Origin: Streptomyces umbrinus
Lineage (GTDB): Bacteria > Actinomycetota > Actinomycetes > Streptomycetales > Streptomycetaceae
Direction of reading: 5' to 3'
Length of the DNA stretch: 64,000 nt
Assembly: GCF_030817415.1 (NCBI RefSeq)
Contig: NZ_JAUSZI010000002.1
Coordinates: 8,122,001-8,186,000, forward strand
A model generated the notes under the pieces. It was not told the DNA's origin, searched no databases, and saw only the letters and a list, made by a program, of their open reading frames with translations. Shown in pieces: positions 43,933 through 52,807 of the stretch (the stretch's first letter is position 1; every line of letters begins with the position of its first letter). The position numbers were made by a program, and so were the translations under genes.

Positions 43933-45606
43933 GTGACCCATGAGGCCATGGAGGCAGGCCTCCACGAGGGCTCGGCCGCCGACGCCGACCGACCGCTGCG
44001 CATCGCGCTCCTCACCTATAAAGGGAACCCGTTCTGCGGCGGCCAGGGCGTCTACGTACGGCACCTCTCGCGCGAGCTCGCCCGCCTCGGCCACGAGGTG
44101 GAGGTCATCGGCTCCCAGCCCTACCCTGTGCTCGACGAGGGCGAGGGTGGATCACGGGGCCCGGGCGGGCTCTCTCTCACCGAGCTGCCCAGCCTCGATC
44201 TGTACCGCCACCCGGACCCCTTTCGTACGCCGAAGCGTGACGAGTACCGCGACTGGATCGACGCGCTCGAAGTCGGCACGATGTGGACCGGCGGCTTCCC
44301 GGAACCGCTGACGTTCTCCCTGCGCGCCCGCCGCCATCTCCGCGCCCGCCGCGGCGACTTCGACGTCGTGCACGACAACCAGACCCTGGGCTATGGGTTG
44401 TTGGGGGATGTGGGCGCCCCGCTGGTCACCACCATCCACCACCCCATCACCGTGGACCGGCAGTTGGAGCTGGACGCCGCGGAGGGTCGGCGCCGCCGGC
44501 TGTCCGTACGCCGCTGGTACGCGTTCACGCGCATGCAGAAGCGCGTCGCCCGCCGCCTCCCCTCCGTCCTCACCGTCTCCGGCACGTCCCGCCAGGAGAT
44601 CGTCGACCACCTCGGCGTACGCGACGACCGCATCCACGTCGTCCACATCGGCGCCGACACCGACCTCTTCTCGCCGGATCCGTCCGTGCCGCAGGTGCCG
44701 GGCCGGATCGTCACCACGTCCAGCGCGGACGTCCCCCTCAAGGGCCTCGTCTTCCTCGTGGAGGCGCTCGCCAAGGTCCGTACGGAGCATCCCGCCGCCC
44801 ACCTCGTCGTCGTCGGCAAGCGTGCCGAGGACGGGCCGGTCGCCCAGCTCATCGAGCGGTACGGCCTCGAAGGCTCCGTCGAGTTCGTGAAGGGCATCTC
44901 GGACGCGGAGCTCGTCGACCTCGTACGGTCCGCCGAGGTCGCCTGCGTGCCTTCCCTCTACGAGGGCTTCTCGCTGCCCGCCGCCGAGGCGATGGCCACC
45001 GGTACGCCGCTCGTGGCCACGACCGGCGGGGCCATCCCCGAGGTCACCGGCCCCGACGGCGAGACCTGCCTGGCCGTCAGGCCCGGCGACGCGGGGGCGC
45101 TGGCCGCTGGACTGAGCAGGCTGTTGGGCGACCCCCGGTTGCGTGAACGGCTCGGCTCGGCCGGACGGGAGCGCGTCCTCCGCCACTTCACCTGGGCCAA
45201 GGCCGCGGAGGGCACGGTAGCCCGCTACCGTGAGGCGATCGCGAGCGGTGACCGCTCCGCGGCCGGAACCCAGAGCCGCTCCGCGGCCGGAACCCAGAGC
45301 CGCTCCGCGGCCCGGCCGCAAAGCCGCTCCGCGGCAGGCGTTGACCGCTCCGCGCCCCAGCATCCCGGCCGCTCCGCGGCCTCACAGGATGCGGACCCGG
45401 CGCCCGCCACGCCTGCACACGTGGCGCCCGCCACGCCCGTACACCCGGCGCCCGCCGCGCCCGTGGACGCGGCGTCTGCCGCCTCGCTGGGCGCGGTGGC
45501 CGCGACGCCCGCGAACCGGCCCCCAGCCACCGCCCCCGTGAACATGGCCGCCTCCGGGGCCACCCCCGTGGACACCCCTCACCGTGAAAGCAGGACCACG
45601 TGCTGA
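43933..45606 (+). CDS. GT4-family glycosyltransferase with disordered C-terminal tail
   Basis: A 557-residue retaining GT-B glycosyltransferase. The N-terminal Rossmann domain has KGNPFCGGQGVYVRHLSREL, a donor-sugar region follows, and the E-x7-E motif is EGFSLPAAEAM near residue 343. The last 110 residues are a Ser/Arg/Ala/Pro-rich tail with QSRSAAG repeats. GTG 43933 is preceded by GAAGAAGGGGG. It starts a three-gene operon with a methyltransferase (overlap) and a toroid protein, likely making a glycolipid or polysaccharide. It is on the other side of a KstR box from kstR. Confidence 0.82.
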   Translation: MTHEAMEAGLHEGSAADADRPLRIALLTYKGNPFCGGQGVYVRHLSRELARLGHEVEVIGSQPYPVLDEGEGGSRGPGGLSLTELPSLDLYRHPDPFRTPKRDEYRDWIDALEVGTMWTGGFPEPLTFSLRARRHLRARRGDFDVVHDNQTLGYGLLGDVGAPLVTTIHHPITVDRQLELDAAEGRRRRLSVRRWYAFTRMQKRVARRLPSVLTVSGTSRQEIVDHLGVRDDRIHVVHIGADTDLFSPDPSVPQVPGRIVTTSSADVPLKGLVFLVEALAKVRTEHPAAHLVVVGKRAEDGPVAQLIERYGLEGSVEFVKGISDAELVDLVRSAEVACVPSLYEGFSLPAAEAMATGTPLVATTGGAIPEVTGPDGETCLAVRPGDAGALAAGLSRLLGDPRLRERLGSAGRERVLRHFTWAKAAEGTVARYREAIASGDRSAAGTQSRSAAGTQSRSAARPQSRSAAGVDRSAPQHPGRSAASQDADPAPATPAHVAPATPVHPAPAAPVDAASAASLGAVAATPANRPPATAPVNMAASGATPVDTPHRESRTTC

Positions 45607-46370
45607 CCGTCGACTTCTCCCGGTTTCCGCTTGCCCCGGGGGACCGTGTGCTGGATCTCGGGTGCGGGGCGGGACGCCACGCCTTCGAGTGCTACCGGCG
45701 CGGCGGACACGTCGTCGCGCTGGACCAGAACGTGGAGGAGATCCGCGAGGTCGCCAAGTGGTTCGCCGCGATGAAGGAGGCGGGCGAGGCGCCGGAGGGC
45801 GCGACCGCCACCGCCATGGAGGGTGACGCGCTCCAACTCCCCTTCCCCGACGAGTCGTTCGACGTCGTCATCATCTCCGAGGTGATGGAGCACATCCCGG
45901 ACGACAAGGGCGTACTCGCCGAGATGGTCCGCGTGCTCAAGCCCGGCGGGCGGATAGCCATCACCGTCCCGCGCTACGGGCCCGAGAAGGTCTGCTGGAC
46001 GCTCTCGGACGCGTACCACGAGGTCGAGGGCGGCCACATCCGCATCTACAAGGCGGACGAGTTGCTCGGCAAGATCCGCGAGGCGGGCCTGCGGCCGTAC
46101 GGCACGCATCACGCCCACGCGCTGCACAGCCCCTACTGGTGGCTGAAGTGCGCGTTCGGCGTCGACAACGACAAGGCGCTGCCGGTGCGGGCGTACCACA
46201 AGCTCCTCGTCTGGGACATCATGAAGAAACCCCTGGCCACCCGGGTCGCCGAACAGGCGCTGAACCCGCTGATCGGCAAGAGCTTCGTGGCGTACGCGAC
46301 CAAGCCCCACCTGCCCGTCGACGCCGCCACGGTGAACCCCTCCGACGCTGCCACGGCGGACCCTTCGTGA
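45600..46370 (+). CDS. class I SAM-dependent methyltransferase
   Basis: A 256-residue methyltransferase. The SAM motif is RVLDLGCGAGRHAFECYRRGG (about 16-36), motif II ATAMEGDALQLPFPDESFDVV, then ISEVMEHIPDDKGVLAEMVRVLKPGG. It resembles UbiE/SmtA-type small-molecule methyltransferases. It overlaps the GT4 stop by 7 bp and the toroid-protein start by 4 bp. It probably methylates the product of that glycosyltransferase. Confidence 0.85.
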   Translation: MLTVDFSRFPLAPGDRVLDLGCGAGRHAFECYRRGGHVVALDQNVEEIREVAKWFAAMKEAGEAPEGATATAMEGDALQLPFPDESFDVVIISEVMEHIPDDKGVLAEMVRVLKPGGRIAITVPRYGPEKVCWTLSDAYHEVEGGHIRIYKADELLGKIREAGLRPYGTHHAHALHSPYWWLKCAFGVDNDKALPVRAYHKLLVWDIMKKPLATRVAEQALNPLIGKSFVAYATKPHLPVDAATVNPSDAATADPS

Positions 46371-47437
46371 CGACACCGCGCACGGAGCACCTCGTCCTGA
46401 CCGGAGTGCTCACCGCGGAAGAGGCCGCGCAGACCGTCCGGGGCATCCTGGCCGTACAGCGCGCGGACGGCGCCATCCCGTGGTTCCGCGGACACCACCT
46501 CGACCCGTGGGACCACACCGAGGCCGCCATGGCCCTGGACGCGGCCGGTGAGCACGAGGCCGCCGGGCGGGCGTACGACTGGCTGGCCCGGCACCAGAAC
46601 CAGGACGGTTCCTGGTACGCGGCCTACGCCGACGGGGACGCCGCCGACGTCACCGACCGCGGCCGCGAGACCAACTTCTGCGCCTACGTCGCCGTCGGCG
46701 TGTGGCACCACTACCTCGCCACCGGCGACGACACGTTCCTGGACCAGATGTGGCCGACCGTGTTCGCGGCGGTGGAGTTCGTCCTCGAACTGCAGCAGCC
46801 CGGCGGGCAGATCGGCTGGAAGCGCGAGGACGACGGGACGCCCGTCGACGACGCGCTGCTGACCGGGAGTTCGTCCGTCCACCACGCGCTCCGCTGCGCG
46901 CTCGCCATCGCCGAGGAACGCGAAGAGCCCCAGCCCGACTGGGAGTTGGCGGTGGGCGCGCTGCGCCACGCGATACGCCGGCACCCGGAGCGGTTCCTCG
47001 ACAAGGACCGCTACTCGATGGACTGGTACTACCCGGTGCTCGGCGGCGCGCTGACGGGCGCCGAGGCGAAGGACCGCATAGAGGGAGGCTGGGACCGCTT
47101 CGTGGTCCCGGGGCTCGGCGTACGGTGCGTCGTCCCCAACCCGTGGGTGACGGGCGGGGAGTCGGCCGAACTCGCCCTGGCGCTCTGGGCCGTGGGCGAG
47201 TCCGACCGGGCCCTGGAGATCCTCCAGTCGATCCAGCATCTGCGGGATCCGGGAACCGGCCTGTACTGGACGGGCTATGTCTTCGACGCCCAGGCCGTCT
47301 GGCCGGAGGAGCTGACCTCCTGGACGGCCGGTTCCCTGCTCCTCGCCGTCGCGGCTCTGGGCGGCGACGAGGCGACGTGCGCGGTCTTCAGCGGCGACCG
47401 CCTGCCGACGGGCCTGGACCCGGACTGCTGTCAGTAG
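46367..47437 (+). CDS. alpha/alpha-toroid (prenyltransferase/glucoamylase-like) protein
   Basis: A 356-residue protein of repeated helical hairpins in the (alpha/alpha)6 barrel style (RGILAVQRADGAIPWF, YDWLARHQNQDGSWYAAYADGD, ALEILQSIQHLRDPGTGLYWTGYVF). It has QNQDGSW and similar motifs, but no terpene-cyclase DxDD. There is no signal peptide, so it is cytoplasmic. The GTG overlaps the methyltransferase stop (GTGA). The sequence permits a prenyl- or carbohydrate-processing role and does not decide between them. Confidence 0.75.
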   Translation: MTTPRTEHLVLTGVLTAEEAAQTVRGILAVQRADGAIPWFRGHHLDPWDHTEAAMALDAAGEHEAAGRAYDWLARHQNQDGSWYAAYADGDAADVTDRGRETNFCAYVAVGVWHHYLATGDDTFLDQMWPTVFAAVEFVLELQQPGGQIGWKREDDGTPVDDALLTGSSSVHHALRCALAIAEEREEPQPDWELAVGALRHAIRRHPERFLDKDRYSMDWYYPVLGGALTGAEAKDRIEGGWDRFVVPGLGVRCVVPNPWVTGGESAELALALWAVGESDRALEILQSIQHLRDPGTGLYWTGYVFDAQAVWPEELTSWTAGSLLLAVAALGGDEATCAVFSGDRLPTGLDPDCCQ

Positions 47438-47444
47438 GGGCCGG

Positions 47445-47484
47445 GCACCTGCTCGGTACGTACTCGCACCTGCTCGGTACGTAC
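47445..47484. repeat. 19-bp direct repeat in convergent gap
   Basis: GCACCTGCTCGGTACGTAC occurs at 47445-47463 and 47466-47484, filling the gap between the toroid gene and the converging membrane protein. Each copy contains the palindromic hexamer GTACGTAC-like word. It may be a terminator region or a binding array. Confidence 0.55.
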
Positions 47485-47485
47485 G

Positions 47486-47782
47486 TCAGTGACGGTGGGC
47501 GCGGTTGGCGATCGCGTGCCCCACGAAGAGGTACACGACGGCCGCGAGGCCATACCCTGCGACGACCCGTGCCCACTGCTCATCGAAGGTGAACAGGTCG
47601 TGCGACCAGCCGGCGAGCCAGCGTGCCGCGTCATGGATGAACTGGACGAAGTCATTGCCCTGGTTGGCGTCCAGCAGGTACATCAGGATCCAGAGGCCAA
47701 GGATGAGGGCCATGATGTCGGCGACGACCGCGATGACCGTGCCGGCCTGGTTGGCACCGTTACTGCGAGTTCGAGAGGACAT
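47486..47782 (-). CDS. small membrane protein
   Basis: A 98-residue protein with two membrane helices (VIAVVADIMALILGLWILMYLL and ARVVAGYGLAAVVYLFVGHAIA) separated by an amphipathic segment. ATG 47782 is chosen. The longer frame to 47854 relies on a TTG. No family recognised beyond a general two-helix actinobacterial membrane protein. The strongly AT-poor leader contains an inverted pair at 47900. Confidence 0.6.
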   Translation of the reverse strand: MSSRTRSNGANQAGTVIAVVADIMALILGLWILMYLLDANQGNDFVQFIHDAARWLAGWSHDLFTFDEQWARVVAGYGLAAVVYLFVGHAIANRAHRH

Positions 47783-47899
47783 GCTCTGCGAGTTGCCCTT
47801 GAATCCTGAATGAAACCTGTTGTGTTCGAACGCGTTGGAATCCTTCGAGGTCAAGGCGCCGTCGAAGGGCGGTGACAGACTCTCCCTGTGATGGTTCGT

Positions 47900-47959
47900 C
47901 AGCGCTTAACCTTTGTGCCAACTGCCGTTCGTCGTGAGGTGGTTCGGCGGTAAGCGCTG
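47900..47959. promoter_or_regulatory. distant inverted repeat CAGCGCTTA / TAAGCGCTG
   Basis: Two perfect 9-bp half-sites in inverted order separated by 42 bp (47900-47908 and 47951-47959). They lie between the divergent small membrane protein and the substrate-binding/VWA operon. Each half contains AGCGCT. It could be a looping operator or two halves of separate sites. Confidence 0.5.
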
Positions 47960-47997
47960 TCACCGACGATCCTGCCCCACGCTAGGGGGAGACGCCG

Positions 47998-49218
47998 GTG
48001 TCCGCGAACAGATCCGTGTCAGAGGAACCCCGTCTGGTCGTCAACAGACCCGAGCGCAGTCGCCTGCGCCGCACACTCGCTCTCACGCTCCCGGTCCCCG
48101 TGATCGGCCTGGTCCTGCTCCTGGCCTACGGCCATCTGCTGATGCCGCTCGACCGGGTCGTCACCATCGAGGCCAAGATGGCCTCCAAAAGGGACTTCTT
48201 CGAGGATCCCGAAGTCCGGCGCATCCTGATGGAGCACGGTTTCCGCGTCCACATCACGAACATGGGCTCCCGCGACATCGCCAACCAGGACGTCGAGGGA
48301 TACGACGTGGTGTTCCCCTCCGGACAGCCCGCGGCGGACCTGATCACCAAGAGGCGTGCGGAGGCGGGCAACCCGGTGCTCACCTACCGGCCGTTCGTCA
48401 GCCCGATCGTGCTGGGCACCTACCGGGCGTACGCCGAGACGCTGAAGGACGCGGGGGTCGCAGAGCCCCAGCGGAACGGCGGTGTCGGCGGCAAGCCGCT
48501 CTACTACACGCTCAGCATGGGGAAGTTCCTGAAGCTGACCGCGGACGGCAAACGCTGGAAGAACATCCGAATCCAGGACCATGGGGTGGAGAACGGCAAC
48601 AAGATCCTCGCCCAGACCTCGAACATCTGTCAGGCCAACTCCGGCGGCACGTATCTCGGCCTCGTCGCCTTCGTGCGACACGGGAACGACGCTCCGAACG
48701 GCACGCGCGAGGCGGAGGCTCTCGCCCAGGAGATCAAGCCGCTGCTCGTCGAACAGGGTCTGCCCGCCGCGGAGATGGCCGAGACCTACCTCTCCCCGAA
48801 CGGCAAGAGCATCTCGCCGATCGCGGTCTTCTACGAGCACCAGTACCTGGCCCACCAGATCCGTCACCAGAAGGCGAAGGGCCGGCCGGACACCGACCGC
48901 GTCCTCCTCTATCCGGACACCCGCTTCGTGACCGAACCCCAACTGGTCGCCCTCACCAAGGACGGCGAGCGGCTCGGCCAACTGGTGACGAAGAACCCCG
49001 AACTCCAGGTGCGAGCCGTGGAGTTGGGCTTCAGGCCGCGGGACGCCACCGCGGACGAGACGAGCGACCAGCTGGCGAAGTACCTGACCGACCGCCGGAT
49101 CCAGGCGCCCGTCACCTCCGCCGACGACACCAAGGCGGTCCTCCCCAGCCTGCCCGTCCTGGAGCGGATGATCCAGATCGTCGGAGACTGCCCGGAGCCG
49201 CGGAAGGACCCCAAGTGA
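47998..49218 (+). CDS. membrane-anchored substrate-binding-like protein, first gene of a VWA operon
   Basis: A 406-residue protein. One transmembrane helix (about 27-50, LALTLPVPVIGLVLLLAYGHLL) anchors an extracytoplasmic domain resembling solute-binding folds (DVVFPSGQPAADLI, SPIVLGTYRAYAETLKDAGV, YLGLVAFVRHGND, LVALTKDGERLG). The GTG start sits at a canonical spacing after a GGGGGAGA site. The stop overlaps the next gene's start. The ligand and partner are unknown. Confidence 0.7.
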   Translation: MSANRSVSEEPRLVVNRPERSRLRRTLALTLPVPVIGLVLLLAYGHLLMPLDRVVTIEAKMASKRDFFEDPEVRRILMEHGFRVHITNMGSRDIANQDVEGYDVVFPSGQPAADLITKRRAEAGNPVLTYRPFVSPIVLGTYRAYAETLKDAGVAEPQRNGGVGGKPLYYTLSMGKFLKLTADGKRWKNIRIQDHGVENGNKILAQTSNICQANSGGTYLGLVAFVRHGNDAPNGTREAEALAQEIKPLLVEQGLPAAEMAETYLSPNGKSISPIAVFYEHQYLAHQIRHQKAKGRPDTDRVLLYPDTRFVTEPQLVALTKDGERLGQLVTKNPELQVRAVELGFRPRDATADETSDQLAKYLTDRRIQAPVTSADDTKAVLPSLPVLERMIQIVGDCPEPRKDPK

Positions 49219-50801
49219 GACGCGGGTGGTGGGCCCTGGCCCTGTGCCTGACGCTCACCCTGACCGTCACCGCCTGCTCCGGAAGCGACGACGAAAAGAC
49301 CACCCTCCGCGTCCTCGCCGGCCCCGACCTCGCCGTACTGGAGCCGCTCCTCGACGAGTTGCGGGACGAGACCGGAGTCGAGCTCGACATGGACTACCGG
49401 GCCGACGCGGACACCGGCGAGGACCTGGTCTCGAGTGCCGGAAAGGGCGGCGGGCACGATCTGGCCTGGCTCTCCACCGACCGCTCCTTCCGGCTGCGCC
49501 ACAAGGACACCGCCCAGCGGCTGCTGCGTACGCCGACCATGCTCTCGCCGGTCGTTGTCGGTCTGCGGCCGGACGTCGCACGCAAACTGCGCGCCAAGTC
49601 GCCGGAGGGCAGCCTCAGTTGGGCCGACATCGCCGAAGCCGCCGCCACCGGAACCGTACGCTTCGGGATGGCCGACCCCCGGCAGACGGGCAGCGGGCTC
49701 GCCGCGCTCGTCGGCGTCGCGACCGCCGCGGCCGGCACCGGTGGCGCCCTGCGCGAGAACGACGTCTCCTGCGACCGGCTGCGCGGCTTCCGCTCCGGGC
49801 AGAAACTCACCGCCGACTCCACCCGTGACCTGCTCGACGACTTCGTCGACCACCCCGGCACGGCCAACGCCCTCATCACGTACGAGTCCGACCTGCTCGC
49901 CCTCAACTCCGGTGGCCGGCTGAAGGAGAAGCTGGAGATCGTCCGCCCCGAGGACGGCATGGTCCTCGCCGACTTCCCCCTGCTGCTCCTCGACCCGGAC
50001 GGCCCGGACCGACGGGCCGCCTACGACAAGGTCGTGGAGTGGCTCCAGCGGGACTCCGTACAGGAGAAGATCATGCGGACGGCCCTGCGGCGGCCGGTGA
50101 GCCCGTCCGCCCGGCGGGACGGACAACTGCGCACCCCGGTCGGCAACGCGCTCTTCTTCCCCGACCAACTGGCGGTCGTTGAGCGGCTGTTGGACGACTA
50201 CGGCGATCCCCGGCGACGGGTCCCCGACCAGGTGATCTTCCTGCTCGACTTCTCCGGGTCGATGCGCGGCGAGCGCATGGCGGCCCTGCGCGAGGCCTTC
50301 GCGGACCTCAGCGGCGCGGACTCCTCGGCGACGGGCAAGTTCGCGCGCTTCTACCAGGGCGAGCGGCTGACCGTCGTACGGTTCGGCGGCCGCGTACTGG
50401 AGGAGAGGACCGTCACCGTCGACGGGCAGAAGGATCTGGCGACACTCGCCGACCTCGTCGCGCGCGGCGGCTACGGCGACGCGACCGCCGTCTGGACCGC
50501 CCTCGACCACGGCTACCGCACGGCCTCGACCGTGGTGGCCGACGACCCCGAACGGGCCGTGTCCATCGTCCTGATGACGGACGGCGAGAACAACTCCGGT
50601 ATCGCGTACGAGGAGTTCGTACGCCGCTACGAGGCGCGGGCGGCCGAGACCCGCGCCGCGGTCCACACCTACCCCGTGCACTTCGGAGAGGCCGACGCAG
50701 GCGCACTGCGGCGCGCGGCCACGAAGACGGGCGGACGCATGGTGGACGCGCAGGGCTCATCCCTTTCCGAGGCGTTCAAGGAGATCCGTGGCTGTCGTTG
50801 A
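49215..50801 (+). CDS. substrate-binding and VWA-domain lipoprotein
   Basis: A 528-residue lipoprotein. The signal ends with a lipobox TVTAC (cysteine near residue 21). Residues about 30-330 form a periplasmic-binding fold (LRVLAGPDLAVLEPLLDEL, LAWLSTDRSF, ALITYESDLLALN), and residues about 335-528 a von Willebrand factor A domain with the MIDAS motif LLDFSGSMRGE and MTDGENNSG. The GTG overlaps the preceding stop, and the next gene begins 13 bp before its end. It probably assembles a surface complex with its two neighbours. Confidence 0.85.
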   Translation: MRRGWWALALCLTLTLTVTACSGSDDEKTTLRVLAGPDLAVLEPLLDELRDETGVELDMDYRADADTGEDLVSSAGKGGGHDLAWLSTDRSFRLRHKDTAQRLLRTPTMLSPVVVGLRPDVARKLRAKSPEGSLSWADIAEAAATGTVRFGMADPRQTGSGLAALVGVATAAAGTGGALRENDVSCDRLRGFRSGQKLTADSTRDLLDDFVDHPGTANALITYESDLLALNSGGRLKEKLEIVRPEDGMVLADFPLLLLDPDGPDRRAAYDKVVEWLQRDSVQEKIMRTALRRPVSPSARRDGQLRTPVGNALFFPDQLAVVERLLDDYGDPRRRVPDQVIFLLDFSGSMRGERMAALREAFADLSGADSSATGKFARFYQGERLTVVRFGGRVLEERTVTVDGQKDLATLADLVARGGYGDATAVWTALDHGYRTASTVVADDPERAVSIVLMTDGENNSGIAYEEFVRRYEARAAETRAAVHTYPVHFGEADAGALRRAATKTGGRMVDAQGSSLSEAFKEIRGCR

Positions 50802-51546
50802 CGCGCAGTGGTGGGGTGTGTGGTGGCCCTGGATGACGGTGTGGCTGGTCACCGCGGCCGGTCTGGTGACGCTCGGCGTCGTGCTGGCGCTGCACGTCAG
50901 GGAGCGAAGAAGGCGGGCGCTCGGGCAGCGGTCCGCGTACAGCATCTGCTTCTACCTCGATGAGAAGGCGGTGATGGACCTCTACCGGATCGGCAACTAC
51001 AGCGCGGCACTGGAGCAGGCGGTCGAGCACCGGACCAACGTCAACACCAGCCTGGGGCTTTGGGGCAGGCTGCTGCCGTGGACGGTCAAGGCCAACCGGG
51101 ACATCAGCCAGGAGAAGTTCAGCAGCTACGTCCAGAAGAGCGAGCCGATCTCCGTGATCGGGATGCTCATGGACGCCTTCGAGCGCGCCGACGTCATCGT
51201 CCACGCCGACCTGCGCTCCGGGGACGTCACCCCGAACCGCGCCCTCGCCGAGACCCTCGGCCCCGAGGCCGGCCGCGGCGGGCTCGCGCTGAGCGACATC
51301 GAGGAGTTCGTCTCGGTCCGCGGCCGCTTCCTGGTGGAGTCGGAGTCCACCGAGGAGATCGTGCTGCGCGCTCCCTACGGGGATCCCGGCCGGCCCGCCC
51401 ACGTTCGTGTCACCTGCGCGGCCGGCGGTCTGCGCGGCGAGCGGATCAACGACGGTACCTTCCAGGCCCGTTGCCTCGGCAAGATGACCGGCTGGCGCTC
51501 GGACAGCCGAGAAGTCACGCTGGAGGCGATAGCCATATTCCGGTAG
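50788..51546 (+). CDS. membrane protein, third gene of the VWA operon
   Basis: A 252-residue protein with one N-terminal membrane helix (WMTVWLVTAAGLVTLGVVLAL, about 14-34). A soluble domain of about 200 residues follows (SAYSICFYLDEKAVMDLYRIGNYSAAL, ADVIVHADLRSGDV, FVSVRGRFLVE). It may lie on the cytoplasmic side and link the VWA protein to something inside. The GTG lies within the end of the VWA gene (14-bp overlap). No known family. Confidence 0.7.
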   Translation: MAVVDAQWWGVWWPWMTVWLVTAAGLVTLGVVLALHVRERRRRALGQRSAYSICFYLDEKAVMDLYRIGNYSAALEQAVEHRTNVNTSLGLWGRLLPWTVKANRDISQEKFSSYVQKSEPISVIGMLMDAFERADVIVHADLRSGDVTPNRALAETLGPEAGRGGLALSDIEEFVSVRGRFLVESESTEEIVLRAPYGDPGRPAHVRVTCAAGGLRGERINDGTFQARCLGKMTGWRSDSREVTLEAIAIFR

Positions 51547-51562
51547 CCGGACACGCCCCGTA

Positions 51563-51586
51563 AGGGGCGCGGGGAACTGCGCGACC
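51563..51586 (+). repeat. dispersed palindromic repeat, copy 4
   Basis: Core AGGGGCGCGGGGAACTGCGC with the same ACGACCTGC-type tail as copy 3. It lies 17 bp after the last gene of the VWA operon, in a 120-bp gap before the converging LLM gene. Confidence 0.75.
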
Positions 51587-51667
51587 AGCCACGGACGACC
51601 TGCGACCGCAAATCCACCCCAGGACACAACGGCGACAAGGCGAACCATGCCCAGCCCAGGGGAGCGC

Positions 51668-52675
51668 TCAGTTCAGCTCCGCCAGCGTGCGCAGCGTAAG
51701 CCGGTCCGGTGACAGCACCAGCAGGTCCGTCACCGGACCCTTCCTCCACAACTCCAGCCGCTCCGCGATCCGTTCGCGCGGGCCGACCAGCGAGATCTCG
51801 TCGGCGAACGCGTCCGGCACGGCGAGTACCGCCTCCTCGCGACGGCCCGCCAGGAACAGCTCCTGGATACGGCGGGCCTCCTCCTCGAAGCCCATCCGCG
51901 CCATCAGGTCGGCGTGGAAGTTGCGTGCCGCGTGCCCCATGCCGCCGATGTAGAAGCCGAGCATCGCCTTCACGGGCAGCAGCCCTTCGGCGACGTCGTC
52001 ACAGACCTTCGCCCGGGCCATGGGCGCGACGAGGAAGCCCTCGGGAGCCGCACCGAGGGAGGCTTCGTACACATCGGTCCTGAACGGCGACCAGTACAAC
52101 GGCAGCCAGCCGTCCGCGATCCGGGTGGTCTGCGCGATGTTCTTCGGCCCCTCGGCGCCAAGGAGGATGGGCAGTTCGGCACGGAGGGGATGCGTGATCG
52201 GCTTGAGCGCCTTGCCGAGTCCCGTGCCGTCCTCGCCCCGGTAGGGATGCGAGTGGAACCGCCCGTCCAGCTCCACGGGCGCCTCGCGCCTGAGGACCTG
52301 GCGTACGACGTCGACGTACTCCCGGGTCGCGGTGAGCGGCGACTTGGGGAACGGGCGCCCGTACCAGCCCTCGACGACCTGCGGACCCGATAGGCCGAGG
52401 CCGAGCATCACGCGCCCGCCCGAGAGATGGTCGAGCGTGAGCGCGTGCATCGCGGTCGTGGTGGGGGAGCGGGCGGCCATCTGGGCAATCGCCGTGCCCA
52501 GCTTGATCCTTGAGGTCTGGGCGGCGATCCAGGTGAGCGGTGTGAAGACGTCGGAGCCCCAGGACTCGGCGGTCCACACGGAGTCGTATCCGAGCCGCTC
52601 CGCCTCCTGCGCGAGAGGCACGTGGTCCGCCGAGGGGCCGCGTCCCCAGTAGCCGAGGGCGAGTCCTAGCCGCAT
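51668..52675 (-). CDS. F420-dependent LLM-class oxidoreductase, Rv3520c-like
   Basis: A 335-residue luciferase-like (LLM) F420-dependent enzyme. It opens MRLGLALGYWGRGPSADHV and has WTAESWGSDVFTPLTWIA, GLGLSGPQVVEGWYGRPFPKSP, GKALKPITHPLRAELPILLGAEGPKNIAQT and FHADLMARMG. These match mycobacterial Rv3520c closely, a gene in the KstR regulon. Start ATG 52675 overlaps a CTGAC-N5-GTCAG operator at 52687. The role may be reduction or oxidation of a steroid ring or side-chain intermediate. The substrate is unknown even in mycobacteria. Confidence 0.85.
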   Translation of the reverse strand: MRLGLALGYWGRGPSADHVPLAQEAERLGYDSVWTAESWGSDVFTPLTWIAAQTSRIKLGTAIAQMAARSPTTTAMHALTLDHLSGGRVMLGLGLSGPQVVEGWYGRPFPKSPLTATREYVDVVRQVLRREAPVELDGRFHSHPYRGEDGTGLGKALKPITHPLRAELPILLGAEGPKNIAQTTRIADGWLPLYWSPFRTDVYEASLGAAPEGFLVAPMARAKVCDDVAEGLLPVKAMLGFYIGGMGHAARNFHADLMARMGFEEEARRIQELFLAGRREEAVLAVPDAFADEISLVGPRERIAERLELWRKGPVTDLLVLSPDRLTLRTLAELN

Positions 52676-52686
52676 GCACACCACTC

Positions 52687-52701
52687 CTGACGGTCCGTCA
52701 G
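52687..52701. promoter_or_regulatory. CTGAC-GGTCC-GTCAG operator, perfect
   Basis: A perfect 5-bp inverted repeat with 5-bp spacer, 11 bp upstream of the LLM start. The adjacent AT on one side extends similarity to the site at 60826. A protein bound here would block a near-leaderless promoter. Confidence 0.65.
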
Positions 52702-52807
52702 ATGTCGGATACCCCGGCGACTGTACGCCGAACGGCCCCCCACCCGGAAGAGCGCCGAAGTGCTCGTGAGGGTGGAGGGCCGTGGTGGAACCCGGCGGCG
52801 GTGTGTG

